A stretch of DNA of 19,007 bases from the NCBI GenBank assembly GCA_902798605.1, contig CADBXH010000100.1, positions 1-19,007 of the forward strand, written 5' to 3'. Source of the DNA: an uncultured Ruminococcus sp. Its GTDB lineage: Bacteria; Bacillota_A; Clostridia; Oscillospirales; Acutalibacteraceae. Made by a program: the position numbers and the translations under genes. Shown in pieces: positions 1-7,455 of the stretch. Under the pieces are notes generated by a model that had not been told where the DNA came from, searched no databases, and was given only the letters and a program-made list of their open reading frames with translations. Position 1 is the stretch's first letter; each line of letters begins with the position of its first letter.

Positions 1-3000
1 CCTCAACAGCCTTCTTCTCCTCGAGCTGAGCAATGCCCATACCGCCCTTGATACCGTGGTTGATACAGGGAGCGTAGCAGATGATGAGCGAAGGACCGTC
101 ATAGCTTTCAGCCTCTACCATAGCCTTGAGCACCTGGTTGTTGTCAGCGCCCATAGCTACCTGTGCGGTGTAAACATAGCCGTAGCTCATAGCGATAGCC
201 GCGAGGTCTTTCTTCTTGACAGCCTTACCGGCAGCCGCGAACTGAGCGACGGAGCCGATAGGCGAAGCCTTTGAAGCCTGACCGCCGGTGTTGGAGTAAA
301 CCTCTGTATCGAATACGAGGATATTTACGTTCTGACCGGAAGCGATAACGTGGTCAAGTCCGCCGAAGCCGATATCATAAGCCCAGCCGTCGCCGCCGAA
401 GATCCACATTGACTTCTTGGCAAGCTCGTCCTTGTCAGCAAGAGTCTTTTTAACGAGCTCATCGACCTTAGCGTCGGTGTTCTTCTCGAGCTCAGCGATA
501 AGAGCGTCTGTAGCAGCGCGTGAAGCGGTCGAATCTGTGATAGTATCGAGGTACTCGTCGACAGCAGCCTTGAGAGCCTCGTTGTCTGTTGTTTCTTTGA
601 TCTCTGTTACGTAACCGACAAGTCTGTCGCGGATAGCCTTCTGAGCGAGAGCCATACCGAGACCGAACTCAGCGTTGTCCTCAAAAAGTGAGTTCTGCCA
701 AGCGGGACCGAAGCCCTTCTTGTTGGTCGTGTAAGGAGTAGCAGGTGCCGATGCGCCCCAGATCGAAGAACAACCTGTTGCGTTGGCGATGAACATTCTG
801 TCGCCGAAGAGCTGAGTTACGAGCTTAGCGTAAGGAGTCTCGCCGCAGCCTGCGCATGCGCCCGAGAACTCGAGCAGGGGCTGCTTGAACTGGCTGCCCT
901 TAACGGTTGTGAACTTGAACTTATCCGCAACCTCGGGCTTCTCGTCAAGAGTAAGGCCGTAGTCGAAGATAGCCTGCTTGGGTCTCTGTGAGTCGATGGG
1001 CTTCATAACGAGAGCCTTCTCACCCTTCTTGCCCGGGCATACCTGAGCGCAAGCGCCGCAGCCTGTGCAGTCGAGGGTAGAAACGGTCATAGCGAACTTG
1101 AGCTCCTTAAGACCGATCATCGGGATAGCTTCTGTTCCTTCGGGAGCGGCAGCGACCTGCTCGTCTGTCATGGGAACGGGACGGATAACAGCGTGCGGAC
1201 ATACGATCGCGCAGCGGTTACACTGGATACAGTTCTGAGCCTGCCACTCGGGAACGTCTACGGCGATACCTCTCTTCTCAAACGCGGAAGAGCCGTTGGG
1301 GCATGTGCCGTCGATGTGATCCTTGAAAGCGGAAACGGGGAGCTTGTTGCCCATGTAAGCGTTAACGGGCTTGAGAATGCCGTTTACGTACTCTACAAGA
1401 GCGCCTGTGCCCTCTACCTTCTCGCCGAGGACTTCGTCGGCAGCGTTAGCCCACTCTGCGGGGATCTCTACCTTTTTAACGTCCTCCATACCGCGGTCGA
1501 TAGCTGCGTAGTTCATATCTACGATAGCCTGACCCTTCTTCATATAGGACTTCTTTGCGGCGTCCTTCATATACTGCTTGGCTTCCTCTGCGGGAATGAT
1601 GTCCGCGATCTTGAAGAATGCCGACTGCAATACTGTATTTACACGGCCGCCGAGACCGATCTCTTTACCGATCTTGATAGCGTCGATGGTGTAGAAGTTG
1701 ATGTTTCTCTCCGCGAGGATCCTCTTCATCTGGCCGGGGAGACGCTTTGTGAGCTCGTCAACGTCCCAAGCACAGTTGAGCAGGAACGAACCGCCCTCTT
1801 TAAGATCCTGAACGATCTCGTACTTGTCAACATATGAGGGGTTGTGGCAGGCAACGAAGTCAGCCTTGGAGATGTAGTATGTAGACTTGATCGGAGTGCT
1901 GCCGAAACGCAGGTGAGATACCGTAAGACCGCCGGACTTCTTTGAGTCGTAAGCGAAGTAACCCTGAGCGTACATATCGGTGTGGTCGCCGATGATCTTG
2001 ATTGAGTTCTTGTTGGCGCCTACCGTACCGTCCGCACCGAGTCCCCAGAACTTACAGCTGTGTGTGCCTGCGGGAGTGGTGTCGGGATTCTCAACTACGG
2101 GGAGCGAGAGGTTTGTGAGGTCGTCAACGATGCCGATAGTAAAGCGCTTCTTGGGCTCTGCGCTCTCGGCGTTTCTGTAAACGGCGATGATGTCGCCGGG
2201 TGTTGTATCCTTTGAACCGAGGCCGTATCTGCCGCCGAATACGGGAGTGCCCGCAAACTCGGACTCGCTGATGGCAGCCATTACATCGAGGAACAGGGGC
2301 TCGCCGATAGAGCCGGGTTCCTTTGTTCTGTCAAGAACAGAGATTGTCTTTACGGTCTTGGGAAGCTGAGAGGTCATAAGCGAACCTACGAACGGACGGT
2401 AAAGTCTGACCTTGAGGAGACCTACCTTCTCGCCCGCGGCGTTGAGGTAATCAACAACTTCCTCTGCGCAGTCGCAAACCGAACCCATAGCTACGATAAC
2501 GTGCTCAGCGTCAGCCGCGCCGTAGTAGTTGAAGGGCTTGTAGTCTGTGCCGATCTTCTCGTTGACCTTGTTCATATACTCTGTTACTACTTCGGGAACA
2601 TTGTCGTAGTAGCAGTTGCAGGCCTCGCGAGCCTGGAAGAAGATATCGTCGTTCTGAGCAGTACCTCTTGTTACGGGGTGCTCGGGGTTGAGCGAACGGC
2701 GGCGGAACTCTTCAACAGCGTCCCAATCGAGCATATCGGCGAGATCAGCGTAATCCCACTCCTCGATCTTCTGGACTTCGTGAGAAGTTCTGAAACCGTC
2801 AAAGAAGTGCAGGAAGGGAACCCTGCCCTTGATAGCGGTGAGGTGAGCAACGGCGCCGAGATCCATACATTCCTGGGGATTGTTGGAGCAGAGCATCGCG
2901 TAACCTGTCTGACGGCAGGCGTAAATGTCTGAGTGGTCGCCGAAAATCGAAAGCGCGTGGCTTGTGAGAGCACGAGCCGAAACGTGGATAACGCTCGGGA

Positions 3001-3313
3001 GCAGCTCGCCCGCCATCTTGTACATATTGGGGATCATAAGAAGCAGACCCTGTGACGCTGTGTAGGTAGTAGTCAGCGCGCCTGCCGCAAGTGAGCCGTG
3101 AACCGCGCCTGCCGCGCCGCCCTCGGACTGCATTTCAGTTACCTGAACTTCTCTTCCGAAAAGGTTCTTCTGTCCCATTGCCGAGAATTTATCGGTAAGG
3201 TCAGCCATTACGGAAGAAGGGGTGATGGGATAAATAGCGGCTACGTCCGTGAACGCATAGGAAACGTGAGCAACAGCGCTATTACCATCCATTGTTTTCA
3301 TTTTTCTTGCCAT
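1..3313 (-). CDS. nifJ: Pyruvate:ferredoxin (flavodoxin) oxidoreductase, C-terminus cut by window edge
   Basis: Oxidatively decarboxylates pyruvate to acetyl-CoA and CO2, passing electrons to ferredoxin or flavodoxin; a central cytoplasmic enzyme of anaerobes. About 1104 residues are visible; the one-chain family is usually near 1170-1190, so roughly the last 70-80 lie outside the window. Visible in order: YPITPSS of the N-terminal pyruvate/TPP domain (28-34); two [4Fe-4S] ferredoxin-type motifs, C695-x2-C-x2-C-x3-C705 and C749-x2-C-x2-C-x3-C759; the CAGC pair of the proximal cluster (C820, C823); and the TPP/Mg-binding GDGWAYDIG segment near 970-985. The start is the ATG at 3313, preceded about 8 nt upstream by AAAGGAGGAT. 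Two further in-frame ATGs (codons 5 and 8) lack such a site. It is transcribed from its own promoter, divergent from the sigma factor gene. The long open frames on the opposite strand are shadows. Identification is firm. Confidence 0.97.
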   Translation of the reverse strand, partial: MARKMKTMDGNSAVAHVSYAFTDVAAIYPITPSSVMADLTDKFSAMGQKNLFGREVQVTEMQSEGGAAGAVHGSLAAGALTTTYTASQGLLLMIPNMYKMAGELLPSVIHVSARALTSHALSIFGDHSDIYACRQTGYAMLCSNNPQECMDLGAVAHLTAIKGRVPFLHFFDGFRTSHEVQKIEEWDYADLADMLDWDAVEEFRRRSLNPEHPVTRGTAQNDDIFFQAREACNCYYDNVPEVVTEYMNKVNEKIGTDYKPFNYYGAADAEHVIVAMGSVCDCAEEVVDYLNAAGEKVGLLKVRLYRPFVGSLMTSQLPKTVKTISVLDRTKEPGSIGEPLFLDVMAAISESEFAGTPVFGGRYGLGSKDTTPGDIIAVYRNAESAEPKKRFTIGIVDDLTNLSLPVVENPDTTPAGTHSCKFWGLGADGTVGANKNSIKIIGDHTDMYAQGYFAYDSKKSGGLTVSHLRFGSTPIKSTYYISKADFVACHNPSYVDKYEIVQDLKEGGSFLLNCAWDVDELTKRLPGQMKRILAERNINFYTIDAIKIGKEIGLGGRVNTVLQSAFFKIADIIPAEEAKQYMKDAAKKSYMKKGQAIVDMNYAAIDRGMEDVKKVEIPAEWANAADEVLGEKVEGTGALVEYVNGILKPVNAYMGNKLPVSAFKDHIDGTCPNGSSAFEKRGIAVDVPEWQAQNCIQCNRCAIVCPHAVIRPVPMTDEQVAAAPEGTEAIPMIGLKELKFAMTVSTLDCTGCGACAQVCPGKKGEKALVMKPIDSQRPKQAIFDYGLTLDEKPEVADKFKFTTVKGSQFKQPLLEFSGACAGCGETPYAKLVTQLFGDRMFIANATGCSSIWGASAPATPYTTNKKGFGPAWQNSLFEDNAEFGLGMALAQKAIRDRLVGYVTEIKETTDNEALKAAVDEYLDTITDSTASRAATDALIAELEKNTDAKVDELVKKTLADKDELAKKSMWIFGGDGWAYDIGFGGLDHVIASGQNVNILVFDTEVYSNTGGQASKASPIGSVAQFAAAGKAVKKKDLAAIAMSYGYVYTAQVAMGADNNQVLKAMVEAESYDGPSLIICYAPCINHGIKGGMGIAQLEEKKAVE

Positions 3314-3394
3314 TGGAATACATCCTCCTTTAAAATCACACGGCATTGGAAATATGCCGCAATGTGTATGGATATACACACTTTGTTACCTTAA

Positions 3395-3423
3395 ATCTTA
3401 TCACTTTTCACGGATTTTGTAAA
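3395..3423 (-). promoter_or_regulatory. Sigma-A-type promoter for nifJ
   Basis: Read on the minus strand: TTTACA (3423-3418), a 17-nt spacer, then TAAGAT (3400-3395). The implied start near 3388 gives a leader of about 75 nt. The leader contains a dyad CGGCAT/ATGCCG (about 3342-3361 on the plus strand) and a small dyad GTGTAT/ATACAC (3364-3379). No known riboswitch is recognised. Confidence 0.7.
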
Positions 3424-3434
3424 GGGGTTTTGTC

Positions 3435-3463
3435 AATTAACAATTAAAAATTAACAATTAACA
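3435..3463. repeat. AT-rich short tandem repeat (ATTAACAATTA units)
   Basis: Short direct and interleaved repeats built on AATTAACAATTA lie between the nifJ promoter and the 114-bp repeat. They are low complexity and no function is visible. The rest of 3314-3826 holds two promoters and one palindromic repeat, and no gene. Confidence 0.6.
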
Positions 3464-3520
3464 GCGCTCATTTTGAAGATAAACCGACTTTTATAAAAAA
3501 AGATGCCATTTTGTGCAGGA

Positions 3521-3682
3521 GCGGGCATTGCTCACCCGCAAAAAACACCAACCTTTCCTTGACATCGTAGGGGCGGACTAAAATGTCCGCCCGCAAAGCC
3601 GTTCTTTACTCTCAAACAGCGCTGTCATTCGGAAAACAATCGCTTCCTATCAGCGGGCGGACACACAGGTCCGCCCCTACGA
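3521..3682. repeat. Palindromic intergenic repeat, family A (114-bp core with terminal inverted repeats)
   Basis: The core 3567-3680 is bounded by perfect 12-bp terminal inverted repeats, GTAGGGGCGGAC and GTCCGCCCCTAC. Each end also forms a hairpin (GGGCGGAC/GTCCGCCC at 3571-3592 and again at 3655-3676). A second copy of the same length lies at 16028-16141 and differs at only three positions by eye. The upstream flank from about 3527, with an ACCTTTCCTT phrase, is shared as well. No open frame in it looks protein-like. The architecture is that of a MITE or REP-type non-autonomous element, but mobility is inferred. Confidence 0.85.
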
Positions 3683-3701
3683 ATAAACTTTAAACTCGCA
3701 A

Positions 3702-3730
3702 TTGAATTTAATAATTTAAAAGTGTATAAT
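3702..3730 (+). promoter_or_regulatory. Promoter for the ECF sigma/anti-sigma operon
   Basis: TTGAAT (3702-3707), 17-nt spacer, TATAAT (3725-3730). It lies just downstream of the family A repeat and about 95 nt before the sigma factor ATG. It looks like a housekeeping promoter; whether the ECF factor also drives its own operon is not evident. Confidence 0.65.
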
Positions 3731-3826
3731 TAAAAAAGTTCAAAATCTTTTCAAAAAACCTGTAAGATTTCTTTTTGGATGTTGTCTGTATGGGCGAGGG
3801 ACAATACGAAAGAGAGGGCATGATCA

Positions 3827-4387
3827 ATGGAAGACAAAGAGATCATTAAGCTGTATCTTGACAGAAACGAAAAGGCGATCACCGCTACTTCGGAAAAATA
3901 CGGAAGCTACTGCAAGACCATTTCCGTAAACATTCTGAAAAACGACGAGGACGCCGAGGAGTGTGTCAACGATACATATATGAAAACGTGGAACGCCATT
4001 CCGCCACAGATACCGGTGATTTTTTCGGCATTCCTCGGTAAGATCGTCAGGAACATCTCGTTCAACCGCTACAGGCAGAACACCTCCCAAAAGCGCGGAG
4101 GCTCTGAGATTCCGCTCATCCTCGATGAGCTCGGCGAGATAGTCTCGGGCACAGACAGCGTAGAGGGTGAGCTCGACCATAAGGAGCTACTGCGCGCGAT
4201 CAACGGATTTTTGAATTCGCTCCCGGAACACAAGCGCGGGATATTCATCCGCCGCTACTGGTACTCGGACAAGGTATCCGACATCGCCAAGCGCTACGGC
4301 AAAAGCGAAAACTCCGTCTCGGTCGAGCTGAACCGCGTACGGAAAAATCTGCGCGAATATCTTTTGAAAAGAGGTTTTGAACTATGA
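3827..4387 (+). CDS. ECF-type RNA polymerase sigma factor
   Basis: An RNA polymerase specificity subunit of the extracytoplasmic-function group; 186 aa, normal for the family. Region 2 spans about residues 12-85, with the acidic region 2.2 stretch DAEECVNDTYMKTW (42-55) and the region 2.3/2.4 helix GKIVRNISFNRYR (71-83). Region 4 spans about 120-182 with a helix-turn-helix (DIAKRYGKSENSVSVELNR). The start is the ATG at 3827, with AGAGGG 8 nt upstream; an ATG at 3820 is out of frame and closes at once. The stop overlaps the next start by 4 nt (ATGA), so translation of the two is coupled, as usual for a sigma factor and its membrane anti-sigma partner. The signal sensed and the regulon cannot be read from the window. 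The antisense frame at 3824-4180 is a shadow. Confidence 0.9.
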   Translation: MEDKEIIKLYLDRNEKAITATSEKYGSYCKTISVNILKNDEDAEECVNDTYMKTWNAIPPQIPVIFSAFLGKIVRNISFNRYRQNTSQKRGGSEIPLILDELGEIVSGTDSVEGELDHKELLRAINGFLNSLPEHKRGIFIRRYWYSDKVSDIAKRYGKSENSVSVELNRVRKNLREYLLKRGFEL

Positions 4388-5163
4388 AAAAAGAAGAGTT
4401 TTATGAGCTGCTCGGCGATATTGACGACAACGCCATTGAGGCAGCCGGCAATACTCCCGTGAAAAAACCGCCGCTAAAGCTGATAATCACTTCCGCGGCA
4501 GCTGTTATATGTGTGGGATTTATCGTAAGCATCGGCGTTATGATGCTCAACAACAATCAAAAGCCGATCGAGTCAATTCCGGTCGCGACCGTTGAGGAGA
4601 CGACCCAAAGCACGACTGCCGCCACCGTTGCGCCGACAACCGCAAAAGCCACCGAGCCCGCGGCAACCGAAGCCCCAAAGCCCACGGAAGCACCTAAACC
4701 CACTGAAGCTCCTGCCGTTACGGAAAGCTCCGACACCTCCGAGAGCTCGGAAACGCCTGAAAATCCGGACGATAACGGCGATAACCCGCGCGGCGACGGC
4801 GCTCAGGCTTATGGTAATGTAAGGGTTTATTACGTCAAAAACGACAAGCTCTATTACGATACCTCAAGGCTTCCGCTCGACCCGCAGGAGATCTTTAAGG
4901 TCTGGAAGCAGAAGAACAACATCGGCAGCGAGGTAGTGCTCAAAAAAGTGTGGATAGACAGCAACTCACAACAAAGCGTTGACGAAAACGGCGTAGGTCA
5001 TGGTACTATGGGAGATACATTTTATTTGACCATCACGGTCAGCGAGAACCTAAGCGATTACTATTCGCGCTCGTCCGAGGAGCTTCTGACGGATTCGCTC
5101 AAGAGAACGCTCTCCGAATACGGCGACAGTGAATATGAGGAAGTAAATCTGATACTTGAATGA
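4384..5163 (+). CDS. Membrane-anchored putative anti-sigma factor with Thr/Pro/Glu-rich linker
   Basis: 259 aa, inferred to bind and hold the sigma factor encoded immediately upstream. A short cytoplasmic N-terminus carries EEFYELLGDIDDNAIEAAG (4-22), a pattern seen before membrane helices in ECF-linked proteins of Ruminococcus relatives. One transmembrane helix follows at about 32-55, then an extracytoplasmic low-complexity linker (about 60-140) rich in Thr, Ala, Pro and Glu with TEAPKP repeats, and a folded C-terminal domain (about 144-259). That domain loosely resembles the GerMN fold, with a final helix and strand around SLKRTLSEYGDSEYEEV; this is a tentative impression. The start overlaps the sigma stop. 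The sigma-binding role rests on context and topology, not on a motif I can prove. A 76-aa arginine/proline-rich frame at 4592-4822 is a shadow of the linker. Confidence 0.75.
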   Translation: MKKEEFYELLGDIDDNAIEAAGNTPVKKPPLKLIITSAAAVICVGFIVSIGVMMLNNNQKPIESIPVATVEETTQSTTAATVAPTTAKATEPAATEAPKPTEAPKPTEAPAVTESSDTSESSETPENPDDNGDNPRGDGAQAYGNVRVYYVKNDKLYYDTSRLPLDPQEIFKVWKQKNNIGSEVVLKKVWIDSNSQQSVDENGVGHGTMGDTFYLTITVSENLSDYYSRSSEELLTDSLKRTLSEYGDSEYEEVNLILE

Positions 5164-5177
5164 TAAGAAATAATTTA

Positions 5178-5250
5178 AAGGCTCCCCCAACGCGTAAGCT
5201 TTGGGGGAGCTGTCATTTCTGCTGAGCGGAAATGACTGAGGGGGCGGGCT
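5178..5250 (+). repeat. GC-rich hairpin repeat, family B
   Basis: Perfect 10-bp stem GCTCCCCCAA (5181-5190) / TTGGGGGAGC (5201-5210), followed by a second dyad GTCATTT/AAATGAC and a closing GAGGGGGC. The same arrangement in reverse orientation lies at 16172-16240. There is no T-run after the first stem, so I do not call it an intrinsic terminator, although it may attenuate transcription after the anti-sigma gene. Confidence 0.75.
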
Positions 5251-5300
5251 ATCCGATAACGCCCCGTTTTCAAAGGAAAACTCGTGCTAATTCAAACGCA

Positions 5301-5370
5301 GCCCCCTCCGTCACGCCGCCTTCGGCGACGCGCCACCTCCCCCGTAACAAGTGACGGGGGAGGCTTTAAA
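5301..5370 (+). repeat. GC-rich hairpin repeat, family B (overlaps the leuD 3' end)
   Basis: Starts GCCCCCTCCGTCAC, contains a dyad around GCCGCCTTCGGCG, then CCTCCCCCGT, an AACAAGTG loop and ACGGGGGAGG, and ends CTTTAAAT. A close relative with the same AACAAGTG loop and end lies at 10348-10408. The present leuD reading frame runs into this element, so its last residues are translated repeat sequence. Confidence 0.8.
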
Positions 5371-5859
5371 TCGTGCAAAGAAAAAGCCGACGACCTGTCG
5401 GTCAGCGGCTTTTGTTGTTAATCGATAATCGAATTGATAAGTCCGCCCTTTTGGATTCTTGCCCGTTGTCTCGTCCGTGATTACGCCGGTGTCAAAATTG
5501 ACCGAAACGGTGTCGCCATCGTTGATCTCGCGCGCCGCCTCGTCACATTCGAGTATCGGCAGACCAATATTGATAGAGTTGCGGTAAAAAATACGCGCGA
5601 AGGTCGAAGCGATGACGCAGGAGATACCGCTCGCTTTGATGGCTATAGGCGCGTGCTCGCGCGATGAGCCGCAGCCGAAGTTCTTCTCTGCGACCATAAT
5701 ATCGCCCTCTTTGACCTTGTTTACGAACTCCGCGTCGATATCCTCCATACAGTGAGCCGCGAGCTCCTTGTGAGAAGCCGTGTTGAGGTATCTTGCGGGG
5801 ATAATAACGTCTGTGTCGACATTGTCGCCGAATTTATGTACTCTGCCTTTTGCGTTCAT
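5311..5859 (-). CDS. leuD: 3-Isopropylmalate dehydratase small subunit, C-terminus frameshifted
   Basis: Small subunit of the isomerase converting 2-isopropylmalate to 3-isopropylmalate in leucine synthesis; works with LeuC. Residues 1-134 are a clear Leu[18 protein letters not shown] (11-27), [18 protein letters not shown] (61-78), [16 protein letters not shown] (88-102). After TTGK (131-134) similarity stops and 48 unrelated residues follow, reading through the gene's own terminator and into a repeat. In another frame, 5418-5462 encodes what looks like the original tail, ending GGLINSIID and a stop. The family is normally about 160-165 aa; here 134 plus the relic 13 leaves about a dozen residues missing, so an internal deletion shifted the frame. 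Start ATG at 5859 has AAAGGAGTG about 9 nt upstream, overlapping the stop of the preceding glycosyltransferase gene. The product may be unstable or inactive. An assembly error is possible. Confidence 0.9.
   Translation of the reverse strand: MNAKGRVHKFGDNVDTDVIIPARYLNTASHKELAAHCMEDIDAEFVNKVKEGDIMVAEKNFGCGSSREHAPIAIKASGISCVIASTFARIFYRNSINIGLPILECDEAAREINDGDTVSVNFDTGVITDETTGKNPKGRTYQFDYRLTTKAADRQVVGFFFARFKASPVTCYGGGGASPKAA
5378..5413 (-). terminator. Intrinsic terminator of the leuC-leuD operon
   Basis: On the minus strand: AAAAGCCG, CT, GACC, loop GACA, GGTC, GT, CGGCTTTTT. This is a two-part stem with a T-run, starting 5 nt after the relic leuD stop codon (5418-5420). The position shows where the gene originally ended; the current frame translates through it. 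Confidence 0.85.
5418..5462 (-). other. Out-of-frame relic of the ancestral leuD C-terminus
   Basis: Minus-strand codons here read [14 protein letters not shown] then TAA, matching the usual LeuD ending (a helix followed by GGLIN or GLINY-like residues). The frame differs from that of the intact upstream part. The stop lies directly before the terminator at 5378-5413. Seen directly; the homology is from knowledge of the family. Confidence 0.8.
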
Positions 5860-5875
5860 TTAAAAAACACTCCTT

Positions 5876-7450
5876 TTATTCATTTGTTTGGTTAGCTGAG
5901 TCCACTGACTCCTTGTAATCGGTTATCTTGACGACGATAATGTTGTTGATCTTTTTAATGCTGTCTTCTGCAGGATACAGACTCATTTTTTGAAATTCAT
6001 CTGAATAAACAGTATCATCAAACTCCTCACGCGAAACAATTCCCGTATCATACCCGAAATTCTTTGCAAGGTACTGTCTCCAACCCTCACAAACGTGTTC
6101 ATAATCATTGCTCCAGACAGCAGTGCTGTTAGTATAATAGCTGTATTTGTACAATTTGTTAGCGTTTTGAAAGGATGGATCCGGCTCACCGGCTATCAGG
6201 AGTTTTGTATCCTCGTCCTTTTCTATAGTGCTGATCCGCGTTAGCATAGTCTGCACATTTGATTTATTGTAGTTAGAAGCAAAAACCATTGTATAATGAG
6301 TACAGTAACCCGCCACTATACACGTCCAGCAAAAACCTGCCGCCAACAAAACGGATAGCTTCTGGGTGACCCCCCAACGATTCAAGCCGGAACCTGCTCT
6401 TTCACCAATCACGAGAACAAACGGCACCATCAGCTGCATTTGATGCGACATAACGTAATAAACCTCTCTGTCCGGAGCAATCAATACAACGCAGTTCATT
6501 GCAAGAGGAATCAATAACACCAAAATGATTACCATACAGAATTTTTTCCAGTCCCTGTGTTTTATCAAAAGATAAATCAAGAGCGCTCCTCCGATAGCCA
6601 TCATCGGAAGAACCAATATCCAGCCATAGAATTTTGCTTCTGTGGTAAAATAGTCGATAAAATATTTGTATGCCGAAAACAAAGAACGTGGTAAACTCAC
6701 CAAAGTATTCCATATACCAACCTTGTCAGCACCGCCGTATTCTGCCAACTGTTTGCCAAAAACAAGGAGATTTATTTTGAGAATCACAAAATATAGAATC
6801 CCTCCGCAAACGCCCATCAACAGGGCTTTCAAGAACCTAATCAAACCTTGTGTCAGGCCTTCGCCATCAAGTTGTTTGATAATTATCGTCATCACCAGCA
6901 ACGCGGCAGCAAACCCAACATAAGCTTGGTAACAACCTAACGAAAATGCCAGGCAAAGCGACGCTAAAATAATCCTGGAAACCTTGCCCAAACGATTTGA
7001 AAACAAAAGCCAGACCGAGAACACTGACAAAAACAGAGCTATGCTAAACGCTAAATCATTATATATGTATAAGTACTGACATATTACAGCAGGTGCAATT
7101 GTCAAAGAAACGCCAATGATTGCCTGATTAACTTTGTTCTTAACGTTCCACAATCTTATGATTATTACCGATGAAATAAAAATCAAAAATAACGATACAA
7201 GAAAATTAAACAAAGGTATTATTACATTTCCTGTCGTAAGGTTGATATACCGGATAAACCATCTGCCGGTTTCAAGCGCCCAGTCAGCACCCCTATGCAC
7301 AACAGGGCCCTCTAGATATCCGTCCGGCGTGGTGTTCCCAAAAATCACAAACAAGATGTTGCAAATCAAAGAAGAAACAGCAATCGGAACAAGAACAATT
7401 CTTACATATCTGCGGATTGTTAAGCATGTTTTTTGAAAGAACTTAATCAT
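5876..7450 (-). CDS. GtrII-like polytopic membrane glucosyltransferase
   Basis: 524 aa, about 11 hydrophobic segments (around residues 17-38, 75-100, 108-129, 131-150, 158-190, 208-232, 275-296, 303-325, 337-349, 366-388) and a soluble C-terminal tail of about 130 residues. It resembles the glucosyltransferase GtrII family, which moves glucose from a lipid carrier onto O-antigen or other cell-surface polymers; the AFSLGCYQAYVGFAAALLV segment (168-186) is the most typical part. HRGADWALETGRW (52-64) in the first outer loop carries acidic residues that could be catalytic, as in GT-C enzymes (inference). It lies between leuC (5-nt gap) and leuD (whose ribosome binding site overlaps this stop), an unusual place for a surface glycosyltransferase. 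Its composition is more AT-rich than the leu genes by eye, which suggests transfer. Acceptor unknown. Confidence 0.75.
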   Translation of the reverse strand: MIKFFQKTCLTIRRYVRIVLVPIAVSSLICNILFVIFGNTTPDGYLEGPVVHRGADWALETGRWFIRYINLTTGNVIIPLFNFLVSLFLIFISSVIIIRLWNVKNKVNQAIIGVSLTIAPAVICQYLYIYNDLAFSIALFLSVFSVWLLFSNRLGKVSRIILASLCLAFSLGCYQAYVGFAAALLVMTIIIKQLDGEGLTQGLIRFLKALLMGVCGGILYFVILKINLLVFGKQLAEYGGADKVGIWNTLVSLPRSLFSAYKYFIDYFTTEAKFYGWILVLPMMAIGGALLIYLLIKHRDWKKFCMVIILVLLIPLAMNCVVLIAPDREVYYVMSHQMQLMVPFVLVIGERAGSGLNRWGVTQKLSVLLAAGFCWTCIVAGYCTHYTMVFASNYNKSNVQTMLTRISTIEKDEDTKLLIAGEPDPSFQNANKLYKYSYYTNSTAVWSNDYEHVCEGWRQYLAKNFGYDTGIVSREEFDDTVYSDEFQKMSLYPAEDSIKKINNIIVVKITDYKESVDSANQTNE

Positions 7451-7455
7451 AGATT

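Noticed and set aside
1193..1837. 214-codon open frame on the plus strand inside nifJ
   Set aside because: It lies antisense within the clear NifJ coding sequence, has no ribosome binding site and shows no recognisable domain. Other plus-strand frames in 1-3313 are likewise shadows.
3314..3400. Redox-sensor Rex operator or riboswitch in the nifJ leader
   Set aside because: The dyads present do not match TTGTGAA-type Rex sites, and no conserved riboswitch core is recognisable.
5178..5215. Intrinsic terminator for the sigma/anti-sigma operon
   Set aside because: The stem is strong, but no T-run follows and the same structure recurs as a dispersed repeat, so it was listed as a repeat instead.
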